DNA of 64,000 nt, from assembly GCF_001422245.1 (NCBI RefSeq), contig NZ_LMMM01000016.1, positions 257,945 through 321,944 of the forward strand. Direction: 5' to 3'. The notes below the pieces were generated by a model that worked only from the letters and a program-made list of their open reading frames with translations, did no database searches and was not told where the DNA came from. Both the position numbers and the translations under genes were made by a program. Positions 9,819 to 18,224 of the stretch are shown piece by piece. The DNA comes from Rhizobium sp. Leaf262 (GTDB lineage: Bacteria; Pseudomonadota; Alphaproteobacteria; Rhizobiales; Rhizobiaceae). Every line of letters starts with the position of its first letter. Position 1 is the first letter of the stretch.

Positions 9819-10835
9819 ATGCCCAAGCAGAACGATACTCTTTCCTTTCCGATTCTCATCGGAGATATCGGTGGTACCAATGCGCGCTTTTGCATTCTGC
9901 CGGATGCCGACGCCGACCCCACCCAGTTGACGAGCGTCAAGACCGCCGACTACGCGTCGATCGACGAGGCAATCCAGAATGCCGTGTTGAACCACACGGC
10001 CTTGCTGCCAGTCTCCACGATCCTTGCGGTTGCCGGGCCGATCGAGGCTGACGAGATACCGCTGACCAATTGCCATTGGATCGTCAGGCCCAGGGAAATG
10101 CTCGCCAATCTCGGCCTGAAAGACGTGATCGTCATCAACGACTTCGAAGCACAGGCTCTCGCGATTGCCTCGCTTGGCGGCGACAACAGGGAAACCATCG
10201 GCCCTCATCAGCCGGATATGATGGCATCGCGCGTCGTGCTTGGGCCCGGCACCGGGCTGGGTGTCGCGGGCCTCGTCTATGCACGCGGCATGTGGTTTCC
10301 GGTTCCCGGTGAAGGCGGCCATGTCGATATCGGCCCGCGCAGCGCACGCGACTATCGGGTATTTCCACATCTCGACGCCATCGAAGGACGTATCGCAGGC
10401 GAGCAGATCCTGTGTGGGCGCGGCCTCGTTAATCTCTACCGCGCCATTTGTGCGACAGACGGCATCACGCCGGTGTTTTCCGACCCTGCAGACGTGACGG
10501 CGAAAGGCCTGAGCGGCGAAGACCTGCAGGCGCAGGAAACGCTGTCCCTGTTCAGCACCTATCTAGGGCGGATCGCGGGCGACATGGCACTGATTTTCAT
10601 GGCCCGTGGCGGCGTCTATCTGGCCGGCGGCATCTCTCAGAAAATCATCCCGGCCTTGCGACTTCCGGAGTTCCGCGCAGCTTTCGAGGACAAGGCCCCG
10701 CACAAGGCCCTCATGCGCAGCATTCCCACCCATGTCGTCACCCACCCGCAGGCGGCTTTGGCCGGCCTTTCAGCTTATGCCCGCACGCCGTCGGATTTTG
10801 GTCTGACGCTGGATGGACGGCGCTGGCAGGCGTAA
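9819..10835 (+). CDS. glk: Glucokinase
   Basis: This 338-residue bacterial glucokinase (Glk family, not ROK) has the phosphate-binding loop [10 protein letters not shown] (about 13-22), the glucose-binding segment INDFEAQA (about 105), [11 protein letters not shown] (about 147) and [10 protein letters not shown] (about 166). It phosphorylates glucose for the Entner-Doudoroff and pentose phosphate routes typical of rhizobia. A good Shine-Dalgarno sequence (AGGAGC) precedes the ATG. The 96-base gap to the next gene contains two hairpins (10857-10886 and 10892-10906) without U-tracts, so read-through into the ABC exporter is plausible. Confidence 0.95.
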   Translation: MPKQNDTLSFPILIGDIGGTNARFCILPDADADPTQLTSVKTADYASIDEAIQNAVLNHTALLPVSTILAVAGPIEADEIPLTNCHWIVRPREMLANLGLKDVIVINDFEAQALAIASLGGDNRETIGPHQPDMMASRVVLGPGTGLGVAGLVYARGMWFPVPGEGGHVDIGPRSARDYRVFPHLDAIEGRIAGEQILCGRGLVNLYRAICATDGITPVFSDPADVTAKGLSGEDLQAQETLSLFSTYLGRIAGDMALIFMARGGVYLAGGISQKIIPALRLPEFRAAFEDKAPHKALMRSIPTHVVTHPQAALAGLSAYARTPSDFGLTLDGRRWQA

Positions 10836-10931
10836 GCACAAGTCAGCACTGGCCAAAACCGGCTCGAATGGCTATAGACGCCGGTTGAAGAGGCGGCTTG
10901 CCCGCCAAAAACCGCATAAGGTGGATAAAGC

Positions 10932-12716
10932 TTGAAAACCGCCAAGAACCGGCACCCCGTTGATACCGACACAATCACGTCCGTGCTGAAGCGCATTTTT
11001 GCCGAAAACGCCCGCGATCATATTCCCGGTTATGGTTTTGCGATTTTCTGCCTGCTGACGGTCGCCGGCACCACGGCGTTTACGGCCTGGATCATGGATT
11101 CCGTCATCAACGAGGCGTTCGTCAACCGACGCGCCGATCTTGTCTGGCTGATCTGCTTTTCCATTTTCGTCGCCTTCTTTATTCGCGGGCTTGCCACTTA
11201 CGGACAATCGGTGGCGCTCTCGAAAATAGGCAACAATATCGTTGCGCGATATCAGAAGCGTTTGTACTCGCATCTCATGACCCTGTCGGTGGGTTATCTC
11301 AGCGAATCTCGCTCCGCGCATCTGGCAGCACAGGTCAGCCAGAACATCGGCGGCATTCGCGATGTCATGAACCTGACCGTGACGACGGTTGCCCGCGATC
11401 TACTGACCTTTATCGCGCTGGTTGCGGTGATGATCGTCAAGGACCCGATCCTGTCGATCGTCATCGTCTTCATCGTTCCACCATTGGTTCTGGGACTGCG
11501 CTATATTTCCAAGCGGCTTCGCAGCGCCACGCGGGATGCGGTGATCCTCAACAGCCGCGTGCTGGGCGCCATGCAGGAAACATTGCAGGGTATCGCCATC
11601 GTCAAAGCCTTCACGATGGAAAAGCAGCTGGAACATCGCGTCGATCGCGTCATCGATTCCGCTGAAATGCGCGCAAACCGCATTGCACGTCTAACGGAAA
11701 AGAGCGCGCCGCTGACGGAAACCATTGCCGGCCTGGCCGTATCGGGCGTTCTGGCCTACGCCGCCTATCGCGCCATCTATTACAATGTGCCTCCAGGTGC
11801 ATTCTTCGCCTTCGTGACCGCGCTTCTGCTCGCTTATGATCCGGCCCGCCGTCTTGCACGCGTGCAGATTTCTCTGGAACGCGCGGTCGTCAATGCGCAG
11901 ATGATCTACGACATTCTCGATATGGAGCCGATCCAGCGTCAGAAACCGGATGCAAAGCCGCTGGCGATCACCAATGCCACGGTCGAACTGCGGGACGTGG
12001 TGTTTTCCTACAAGGATGGCGGCCCGATCCTGAAAGGCGTCAGCTTTATCGCCGAAGGCGGCAAGACGACGGCGCTGGTGGGTCCGTCCGGGGCGGGTAA
12101 GTCGACGATCATCAATCTCGTGCCGCGTTTCTACGATCCGGACGGCGGCGCCATTCTGGTCGATGGTCAAAACATCGCGGATGTGACGACCATGTCGCTT
12201 CGCCAGAATTTGGCCTACGTCTCGCAGCAGCCCTATCTGTTCGAAGGCACCATTCGCGACAACATTCGCTATGGCCGCCCGGACGCGACGGATGCCGAGA
12301 TCGAAGAGGCCGCACGACTTGCCTTTGCGCATGATTTCATCGTCGCGCAGCCGGAGGGCTACGACACTGCGGTGGGAGAAAACGGCATGAGCCTGTCTGG
12401 CGGCCAGCGCCAGCGCCTGTCGATTGCGCGTGCACTGGTGCGCAACGCGCCGATCCTGCTGCTCGATGAAGCGACGTCCGCACTCGATACGGAATCGGAA
12501 GCCGTTGTTCAGAAGGCGCTCGATACGGCTATGAACGGACGCACTGTCATCGTCATCGCCCACCGCCTGTCGACGGTGGTCAAAGCCGACAAGATCGTGG
12601 TCATGAACGAGGGGCTGGTCGTAGAAGAAGGCGTTCACGAGACGCTTGCGCGGCAAGACGATGGTCTTTACGCTCGCCTCAACAATCTTCAGGCCACGGG
12701 TGTCCGTGGCCTTTGA
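10932..12716 (+). CDS. MsbA-like ABC exporter half-transporter (TTG start)
   Basis: The 594-residue protein fuses a six-helix ABC transporter membrane domain (about 30-320) to an ATPase domain. The ATPase carries Walker A GPSGAGKST (about 383), signature LSGGQRQR (about 487) and Walker B ILLLDEATSALD (about 505). It belongs to the lipid A/multidrug exporter branch (MsbA-like) and should work as a homodimer; the substrate cannot be read from the sequence. The start is TTG at 10932, chosen because AAGGTGG lies seven bases upstream and no ATG fits. The order glk - exporter - dapB - gpmA recurs in rhizobia as far as I know. Confidence 0.88.
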   Translation: MKTAKNRHPVDTDTITSVLKRIFAENARDHIPGYGFAIFCLLTVAGTTAFTAWIMDSVINEAFVNRRADLVWLICFSIFVAFFIRGLATYGQSVALSKIGNNIVARYQKRLYSHLMTLSVGYLSESRSAHLAAQVSQNIGGIRDVMNLTVTTVARDLLTFIALVAVMIVKDPILSIVIVFIVPPLVLGLRYISKRLRSATRDAVILNSRVLGAMQETLQGIAIVKAFTMEKQLEHRVDRVIDSAEMRANRIARLTEKSAPLTETIAGLAVSGVLAYAAYRAIYYNVPPGAFFAFVTALLLAYDPARRLARVQISLERAVVNAQMIYDILDMEPIQRQKPDAKPLAITNATVELRDVVFSYKDGGPILKGVSFIAEGGKTTALVGPSGAGKSTIINLVPRFYDPDGGAILVDGQNIADVTTMSLRQNLAYVSQQPYLFEGTIRDNIRYGRPDATDAEIEEAARLAFAHDFIVAQPEGYDTAVGENGMSLSGGQRQRLSIARALVRNAPILLLDEATSALDTESEAVVQKALDTAMNGRTVIVIAHRLSTVVKADKIVVMNEGLVVEEGVHETLARQDDGLYARLNNLQATGVRGL

Positions 12717-12740
12717 ACCCGATAGCATGAGCGAGGAAGC

Positions 12741-13568
12741 ATGAGCGGCGATGGCATGAAACTGGTGGTGGTGGGTGCGGCCGGTCGTATGGGGCAGACA
12801 CTGATCCGGCTGATCCATGAAACGCCGGGTGTCCAGCTTCATGCAGCAGTCGAGCGCGAAGGCTCTCCCTTTATCGGCCGTGATGCGGGTGAACTGTCGG
12901 GCCTCGGTCCTATCGGCATTGCTGTCACAAGTGACGCGCTCGACGCCTTCTTGCATGCACAAGGTGTCATCGACTTCACCTCGCCTGCGGGAAGCGTTGG
13001 CTTTGCTGGCCTTGCGGCTCAGGCGCGGATCGTCCATGTCATCGGTACCACCGGCTGCACGCTTGACGACGAGGCAAAGTTTCAGGCCGCCGCTCGCCAT
13101 GCCCGCATCGTTAAGTCAGGCAATATGAGCCTTGGCGTCAATCTGCTCGGCGTCTTGACGCAGCAGGCGGCAAAGGCGCTCGATGCGAATGCCTGGGACA
13201 TCGAAATCCTCGAAATGCACCACAAGCACAAGGTCGACGCGCCGTCCGGCACTGCTTTGCTGTTAGGCCAGGCAGCAGCAAAAGGGCGCGGTATCGACCT
13301 TGCGGCCAAATCCGTACGTGTGCGTGATGGACATACAGGCCCGCGCGAAGGCGGCACGATCGGTTTTGCGACGCTGCGCGGCGGCTCCGTGATCGGCGAC
13401 CATTCGGTGATTTTCGCTGGCGAAGGCGAGCAGGTCACGCTTTCGCACCATGCCGCAGACCGGACCATTTTTGCCCGTGGCGCAATTGCTGCCGCCCTTT
13501 GGGCGCACGACCAGAAGCCCGGCTTTTATTCGATGCTGGACGTTCTCGGTCTGGCTGAAGACCACTAA
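12741..13568 (+). CDS. dapB: 4-hydroxy-tetrahydrodipicolinate reductase
   Basis: This 275-residue enzyme of lysine/diaminopimelate synthesis reduces hydroxy-tetrahydrodipicolinate with NAD(P)H. The N-terminal Rossmann motif reads [10 protein letters not shown] (residues 9-18). The catalytic/substrate signature [15 protein letters not shown] (about 157-171) contains the conserved HH and Lys. The ending is complete ([10 protein letters not shown]). It begins 24 bases after the exporter gene and is followed after 23 bases by gpmA. Together with dapD and dapE near 27 kb it covers three of the succinylase-pathway steps within this window. Confidence 0.97.
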   Translation: MSGDGMKLVVVGAAGRMGQTLIRLIHETPGVQLHAAVEREGSPFIGRDAGELSGLGPIGIAVTSDALDAFLHAQGVIDFTSPAGSVGFAGLAAQARIVHVIGTTGCTLDDEAKFQAAARHARIVKSGNMSLGVNLLGVLTQQAAKALDANAWDIEILEMHHKHKVDAPSGTALLLGQAAAKGRGIDLAAKSVRVRDGHTGPREGGTIGFATLRGGSVIGDHSVIFAGEGEQVTLSHHAADRTIFARGAIAAALWAHDQKPGFYSMLDVLGLAEDH

Positions 13569-13591
13569 CCAACCTCTGGAGAGACATTGAT

Positions 13592-14227
13592 ATGAGCGGA
13601 ACCCTCGTCCTCGTTCGTCACGGCCAAAGTGACTGGAACCTCAAGAACCTCTTCACCGGCTGGCGCGACCCCGACCTGACGGAGCTTGGTGTTCAGGAAG
13701 CCAATGCCGGTGGCAAGGCGCTTGCCGATTACGGCATCAAGTTCGATGTGGCATACACATCGTCGCTGATCCGTGCCCAGCGCACATGCCAAATGGTGCT
13801 GGACAATGTCGGTCAGTCCGATCTGGAGACGATCCGTGATGAAGCGCTGAACGAGCGAGATTACGGCGATCTCTCCGGCTTGAACAAGGATGATGCGAGG
13901 GAAAAGTGGGGCGAGGAGCAGGTTCATATCTGGCGCCGCTCCTACGACATTCCACCGCCAGGCGGTGAAAGCCTGCGCGACACCGGCGCGCGCGTCTGGC
14001 CCTATTATCTGACGGAAATCCTGCCCCGTGTTTTAAAAGGTGAAACGGTTCTCGTGGCAGCGCACGGCAACTCGCTTCGCTCTCTCGTCATGGTTCTCGA
14101 CAAGCTGAGCAAAGAAGAAATCTTGAAGCTCAATCTCGCGACCGGCGTCCCTATGGTCTACAAGCTGAACGCAGATTCGACCGTTGCATCCAAGGAAGTA
14201 CTGGGCGACATGTCTGCCGCTCATTAA
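13592..14227 (+). CDS. gpmA: 2,3-bisphosphoglycerate-dependent phosphoglycerate mutase
   Basis: The 211-residue phosphoglycerate mutase interconverts 3- and 2-phosphoglycerate. The histidine-phosphatase motif [10 protein letters not shown] (residues 6-15, phospho-His 9), [11 protein letters not shown] and the second catalytic His in [10 protein letters not shown] are all present. It is shorter than the E. coli protein (about 250) but typical of the alphaproteobacterial form. It ends the mgsA-glk-exporter-dapB-gpmA run, directly before a strong terminator. Confidence 0.96.
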   Translation: MSGTLVLVRHGQSDWNLKNLFTGWRDPDLTELGVQEANAGGKALADYGIKFDVAYTSSLIRAQRTCQMVLDNVGQSDLETIRDEALNERDYGDLSGLNKDDAREKWGEEQVHIWRRSYDIPPPGGESLRDTGARVWPYYLTEILPRVLKGETVLVAAHGNSLRSLVMVLDKLSKEEILKLNLATGVPMVYKLNADSTVASKEVLGDMSAAH

Positions 14228-14239
14228 GTTGTTCAACAA

Positions 14240-14281
14240 AAAAAGCAGGCTTAGAGATGATATTCTCTAAGCCTGCTTTTT
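14240..14281. terminator. Bidirectional Rho-independent terminator (gpmA / 32-aa gene)
   Basis: An 18-bp perfect stem (left arm 14240-14257, right arm 14264-14281; core GCAGGCTTAGAGA) has a six-base loop and runs of T on both strands: five on plus and seven on minus. It lies 12 bases after the gpmA stop and 26 bases beyond the stop of the small minus-strand gene, so it can end both transcripts. Confidence 0.9.
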
Positions 14282-14307
14282 AGCGTATCAAGTATATTTT
14301 ATGACAC

Positions 14308-14406
14308 TCACCGAGAGCCGTGAGATTCGCCGAACCAATAGGCGCAAAATACGCTCGAGGCTGCGAAGACGGTGAAGAATAGCGCGACGAGAATTCCAAC
14401 TTCCAT
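14308..14406 (-). CDS. 32-residue single-pass membrane protein, unrecognised
   Basis: A short frame reads MEVGILVALFFTVFAASSVF (first 20 residues), then CAYWFGESHGSR and TGA. Residues 3-24 form one transmembrane helix with a short polar tail; the single Cys is at 21. The case for a real gene is a strong Shine-Dalgarno sequence (GGAAGGAG) ending 9 bases before the ATG, a fitting terminator just downstream, and isolation in a gap with no other use. I recognise no family: it does not resemble CydX or KdpF. It resembles the many small stress-linked membrane proteins only in size and shape. The function is unknown. Confidence 0.7.
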   Translation of the reverse strand: MEVGILVALFFTVFAASSVFCAYWFGESHGSR

Positions 14407-14693
14407 TGCCTTTACTCCTTCCATCCGTGAAGACTGTGAGGAGACAACGCGCAATTCTTGAAGAAGTTTCAATTCATGCCGGAATGCTGCTCAGGCAGGT
14501 CTCTGTCGCCAAACGTTTTCCATCCGCCGCAGCGGCATCGCAGCCAAGTTGAGCTGCCCTTCCCGGTACAACAAAGTCCAATTTTTTTCTGCCACATCAT
14601 CATTCCGTCATGCGCAGAGGCTAATTCGCCTCTACAGCCTTGCGTCGTTGAGGCGATTCATTTCAATAATGCCGTGACTGCCGATACCTGAAA
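14407..14693. other. Intergenic region between the 32-aa gene and the phn genes
   Basis: These 287 bases must contain the leftward promoter of the 32-aa gene and the rightward promoter of the DUF1045-phnM-phnN set. I see a GAAAC-N16-CGTT pair facing left, an inverted repeat TTGAA-N5-TTCAA at 14458-14472 and an AT-rich CAATAAT near 14665. No further ORF is credible. Confidence 0.5.
14446..14470 (-). promoter_or_regulatory. Candidate EcfG (general stress) promoter of the 32-aa gene
   Basis: On the minus strand GAAAC (14466-14470) is followed after exactly 16 bases by CGTT (14446-14449). The alphaproteobacterial general-stress sigma factor EcfG recognises GGAAC-N16/17-CGTT, so one base differs. 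Position relative to the gene (about 40 bases upstream of the ATG) is suitable. A single near-match can arise by chance. Confidence 0.3.
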
Positions 14694-15416
14694 GTGCGAC
14701 CCGTGCGCTACGCCATCTATTTCTCCCCTTCTCCCGATGATGCTCTTACCCGCAAGGCGTCTCGCTGGCTTGGTCGAAATGCCTTCACAGGCGCCGAAGA
14801 CCATAACGACGCTGACCAAAGGCACATGACGGCCGAGCCTCGCCGTTACGGATTTCATGCGACACTGAAAGCGCCTTTCGAACTGGCGGATCGTAGCAGC
14901 GAGGCTGAGCTTCTGACCGCTTTCCAGAATTTTGCGAGAACCCGACAAGCTTTCGAAATTCCTGAGATGATTATCGATAACCTTGGTCCCTTTTTTGCCA
15001 TCGTGCCCAAAGCGAAATCCGAAGCGCTGCAGGACTTCGCCGCAGATGTGGTCGCGTATTTCGAGCCCTTCCGGGCAGTCCTTTCGCCAAGCGATATTGC
15101 AAGAAGAAGGCCGCAGGAACTCAGCGAAAGCCAGCGGCGCAATCTTTCACAATGGGGTTATCCGCACGTCATGGACGATTTTCGTTTTCACATGACACTG
15201 ACAGGTCCTGTTGAGACAAAGGATCGTGACCGTGTCCGCGCCCTGCTGATGAGGGAATTTTCGGACTTTACGGAGCGATCTCTGGCCATCTCCGGTCTTG
15301 GCCTTTTTGTCGAGAGGGCGCGTGGAGAGGCGTTTACCGTTCACACATGGCTGCCGCTTGCGGAAGCGCCTGACACGCTCAGGACCACACCCGTCGAGAA
15401 AGAGGCAATCCGATGA
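14694..15416 (+). CDS. DUF1045 / phosphonate-operon protein with 2H phosphoesterase motifs
   Basis: The 240-residue protein belongs to the family often found in phn operons (annotated putative phosphonate metabolism protein). Two H-x-T motifs of the 2H phosphoesterase superfamily are visible: HATLKAPF at His 55 and HMTLTGP at His 166. That suggests hydrolysis of a cyclic phosphate, which I infer could be 5-phosphoribosyl 1,2-cyclic phosphate, normally opened by PhnP in the C-P lyase pathway. The start is GTG at 14694. Its stop overlaps the phnM ATG by four bases, so the two are coupled. Confidence 0.8.
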   Translation: MRPVRYAIYFSPSPDDALTRKASRWLGRNAFTGAEDHNDADQRHMTAEPRRYGFHATLKAPFELADRSSEAELLTAFQNFARTRQAFEIPEMIIDNLGPFFAIVPKAKSEALQDFAADVVAYFEPFRAVLSPSDIARRRPQELSESQRRNLSQWGYPHVMDDFRFHMTLTGPVETKDRDRVRALLMREFSDFTERSLAISGLGLFVERARGEAFTVHTWLPLAEAPDTLRTTPVEKEAIR

Positions 15417-16549
15417 CCGAACAGGTTTTAACCCATGCACGCATCGTTCTCCAGGATGAGATCATCGAGGGGTCGGTCCAGATCAAGGATGGCCTGATTG
15501 CCGATATCAGTGAGGGAACGTCACGCCTAGGTGAGAATTTCGAGGGGGATTACCTTATCGCTGGTCTGGTCGAGTTGCACACCGACCATCTGGAACAGCA
15601 TTATTCTCCACGTCCCGGCGTGACATGGAACAAGGTGGCCGCCATTCAGGCGCATGATGCGCAGATCTCGTCTTCAGGCATTACCACCGTGTTCGATTGT
15701 CTCCGGCTGGGTTCGGACGAAGATGGCGGCTTTGCACGCGGCGAAATGCGCCAGATGGCCGACGCCATCGAACAGGCCCAAAGGGAGGGTCGCCTGCGTG
15801 CGGATCATCTTTTGCATCTTCGCTGCGAAGTGGCTTCTGCGGATGTCCTTGAGCACTTCGAAGATTTCGAGGACGACGCCCAGGTAAAACTGATTTCGCT
15901 GATGGATCATTCGCCGGGTCAAAGGCAGTTTCAGACGATGGATCAATATATCGTCTTTTATCAGAAGAAGCGCGGCTTGAGCGACGAGGCCTTCCAGGCT
16001 TTTGTGGATCGACGTGTGGCGGCTTCCGCCAAATATTCCACCAACCACCGCGATTATCTCTCGGCGCAATGTCTGGCACGCGGCATCACCATCGCGAGCC
16101 ATGACGACGCGACGCAGAGCCATGTCGAAGAAGCGATCGGTCATGGCGTCAAACTTGCCGAATTTCCAACCAGCGTCGAAGCTGCACAGGCATCGCATGG
16201 TGCAGGCATGAGCGTCTTGATGGGCGCTCCCAACATCGTGCGCGGTAAATCACACTCCGGTAACATTGCTGCCCGTGATCTGGCTGAAATCGGTGTTCTC
16301 GATGTCCTGTCGTCCGACTACGTGCCGTTCAGCCTGCTTTATGCTCCGTTTCTTCTGGCCGATCAGGTTGAAGGCATAACGCTGCCCGCAGCCATATCGA
16401 TGGTCACGGCCACACCGGCACGCACAGTTGGCCTGATGGATCGCGGGCGGATTGCAAACGGTTTGCGAGCCGATCTCGTCCGAGTCCGTCGCAACAACGA
16501 CGTTCCGGTTGTCCGATCGGTCTGGCGGCAAGGCAGGCGCGTCGCATGA
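15413..16549 (+). CDS. phnM: Alpha-D-ribose 1-methylphosphonate 5-triphosphate diphosphatase
   Basis: PhnM is a 378-residue amidohydrolase that removes pyrophosphate from ribosyl-phosphonate triphosphate before C-P bond cleavage. The metal-binding motif LVELHTDHLEQHYSPRPGV lies near residues 51-69, with later metal ligands in the ITIASHDDATQSHV segment (about 225) and the SSDYVPFSL region (about 303). Length matches the family. It overlaps its neighbours by ATGA junctions on both sides. The core genes phnGHIJKL are not in this window. Confidence 0.94.
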   Translation: MTEQVLTHARIVLQDEIIEGSVQIKDGLIADISEGTSRLGENFEGDYLIAGLVELHTDHLEQHYSPRPGVTWNKVAAIQAHDAQISSSGITTVFDCLRLGSDEDGGFARGEMRQMADAIEQAQREGRLRADHLLHLRCEVASADVLEHFEDFEDDAQVKLISLMDHSPGQRQFQTMDQYIVFYQKKRGLSDEAFQAFVDRRVAASAKYSTNHRDYLSAQCLARGITIASHDDATQSHVEEAIGHGVKLAEFPTSVEAAQASHGAGMSVLMGAPNIVRGKSHSGNIAARDLAEIGVLDVLSSDYVPFSLLYAPFLLADQVEGITLPAAISMVTATPARTVGLMDRGRIANGLRADLVRVRRNNDVPVVRSVWRQGRRVA

Positions 16550-17148
16550 GTGATACGGTGCCCTCGCTCTCACCGGTCCCATCGCCATCCACAGGCCTGA
16601 TGATCGTCGTGGTGGGACCGAGCGGTGCGGGCAAGGATACCATCATGGAGTTCGCCGCCGACCGGCTCTTGAGCCGGGGTGATGTGCATTTCGTACGTCG
16701 CGTGATTACGCGTGACAGCAGCGCTGGCGGCGAAAACCATGATGCCGTGAGCGACGAAGAATTTGTACGTCGCCATGCCAAAGGTGAATTCTGCGTCTCC
16801 TGGCAAGCGCATGGGCTGAACTATGCCATTCCAGCAGCGGTAAAAGACAAGCTTGCTGAGGGAAACATCGTCATTGCGAATGGCTCTCGCTCTGCGCTCG
16901 GCCATTTTAAGGCTGTGTTCCCCAGGCTGAAGATCGTCAATATCGTTGCAAGGCCGGAGGTGCTCGCGGCCCGGCTTGAAGGTCGGGGCAGGGAGAGCCA
17001 TGACGACATCATGCGCAGACTCGAGCGTCGTTCGCTGGATGTCTGCGGCGACTTCGACGTGACCACCATAGACAATAGCGGCGCGCTGGAAACGTCAGGA
17101 ACCGCCTTTGTCGACCTCGTTGTGACCCTAATCGACCTGCGCGATTGA
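16546..17148 (+). CDS. phnN: Ribose 1,5-bisphosphokinase
   Basis: This 200-residue guanylate-kinase-like protein has a P-loop VVVGPSGAGKDTIM (about 21-34). PhnN phosphorylates ribose 1,5-bisphosphate to PRPP, ending the C-P lyase pathway. It overlaps phnM by four bases. About 15 N-terminal residues (Ser/Pro-rich) precede the kinase domain. Guanylate kinase is ruled out by context and by the missing GMP-binding pattern. It ends against a convergent gene with no spacer. Confidence 0.92.
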   Translation: MSDTVPSLSPVPSPSTGLMIVVVGPSGAGKDTIMEFAADRLLSRGDVHFVRRVITRDSSAGGENHDAVSDEEFVRRHAKGEFCVSWQAHGLNYAIPAAVKDKLAEGNIVIANGSRSALGHFKAVFPRLKIVNIVARPEVLAARLEGRGRESHDDIMRRLERRSLDVCGDFDVTTIDNSGALETSGTAFVDLVVTLIDLRD

Positions 17149-18138
17149 TCACAGGGCCTTGATCTGCGCCAAGATGTCGTCTTCGATGACGATTCCGTTC
17201 TCCAGCGACTGCTTTCGGATGCCCTGGCTCCTGCGGCCCGGCAGACGGGCGTTTTCCTGCCCCTCGATCTCCGCAGCCATGAGCGCCAATCGTCTCGCAA
17301 AGATATCATCTCCGGCAATCGTGGGGTCGATGGCGATGATGGTGTGACCAAGCGATGGCGCCGTTCCCGTATCGTCGAGAAGCGAGGAAGCCTGAAAACC
17401 AAAATTCCCGCCGGTCAGACCCGCAGCCATGACCTCCACCATCAAGGCTAGCGCTGCACCCTTGGCATCGCCAGCGGGCACCATCGTTCCCTTGATGGCC
17501 TCATCCGGATCCGTCGTCGGACGGCCCTGGCTATCGAACGCCCAGTCATCGGGTATGCTTTCGCCCTTTTGCCGCGCTGCCATGATTTTGCCGCGCGCCA
17601 CCTTTGAGAGGGCGAGATCGATTACGAGCGGGTCTGCGCCATCAACGGGCGCCGCAAACGCAATCGGATTTGTGCCGTAAAGCGGTTTGGTACCGCCCCA
17701 GGGAGCCATAGAGGCGGGTGCATTTGCGACCATGAAAGCGACTAGGCCCTGATCGGCAAACCGTTCGACGGTAAGAGCCATGACCCCTGCGTGGTGAGAC
17801 CTGCCTATGACCCCAAGCGCGATGCCCTGCGCCCTGGCGATCGCCGGAAGCTGATCGACCACCATATCGATAGCCGGATATGCATAGCCGTATCCCGCAT
17901 CGACGCTGAGAACAGAAGGACGCGGACGTGATGCCGCAGGCTTGGCTGTTCCGTCGATCTTGCCGACACGCAACTGGCTGATATAGGCGGGTATCCTGCG
18001 GACGCCATGTCCACCCTGCCCGGCTGCTTCCGCCGCAACAAGCGCGCGTGCGACGGATTGGGCATTGGCCGGCAAAACGCCGTTCGCCTCGAAAATGGAA
18101 GAAACGAATTTTTCGGCGTGTTCAATGCTGAATTTCAT
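17149..18138 (-). CDS. Malate/L-lactate/ureidoglycolate dehydrogenase family oxidoreductase
   Basis: This 329-residue protein of the Ldh_2 family is an NAD(P)H-dependent 2-oxoacid or imine reductase with a non-Rossmann nucleotide-binding fold. Family marks visible are GHGVRRIPAY (about 42), GRSHHAGVMAL (about 116, with the catalytic His) and GTNPIAFAAP (about 156). Members include malate, lactate, ureidoglycolate and sulfolactate dehydrogenases and delta-1-piperideine-2-carboxylate reductase; the substrate cannot be settled here. Its stop codon abuts that of phnN, and it stands alone. Confidence 0.85.
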   Translation of the reverse strand: MKFSIEHAEKFVSSIFEANGVLPANAQSVARALVAAEAAGQGGHGVRRIPAYISQLRVGKIDGTAKPAASRPRPSVLSVDAGYGYAYPAIDMVVDQLPAIARAQGIALGVIGRSHHAGVMALTVERFADQGLVAFMVANAPASMAPWGGTKPLYGTNPIAFAAPVDGADPLVIDLALSKVARGKIMAARQKGESIPDDWAFDSQGRPTTDPDEAIKGTMVPAGDAKGAALALMVEVMAAGLTGGNFGFQASSLLDDTGTAPSLGHTIIAIDPTIAGDDIFARRLALMAAEIEGQENARLPGRRSQGIRKQSLENGIVIEDDILAQIKAL

Positions 18139-18197
18139 GAGACTCTCTGCCTACCAAGGGATATCAAGCCTTACCCCAGCAGAGCGGCAAGAGAAAC

Positions 18198-18224
18198 AGG
18201 ATTTGGAAAAAACATCCAAATCCT
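18198..18224. terminator. Hairpin at the end of tonB
   Basis: AGGATTTGG/CCAAATCCT forms a perfect 9-bp stem around a 9-base loop (T-rich on the minus strand) and includes the second base of the tonB stop codon. GTTTCTCTT follows on the minus strand. It is a possible terminator for exbB-exbD-tonB but lacks a clean T-tract after the stem. Confidence 0.4.

Noticed and set aside
10857-10906. Terminator between glk and the ABC exporter
   Set aside because: Two stems (AACCGGC/GCCGGTT and GGCGG/CCGCC) are present but neither is followed by a T-tract, so termination is not supported.
14560-14620. PhoB box upstream of the phosphonate genes
   Set aside because: CTGCCAC and CCGTCAT resemble half-sites but start 16 bases apart, not the 11 expected of direct-repeat Pho boxes.
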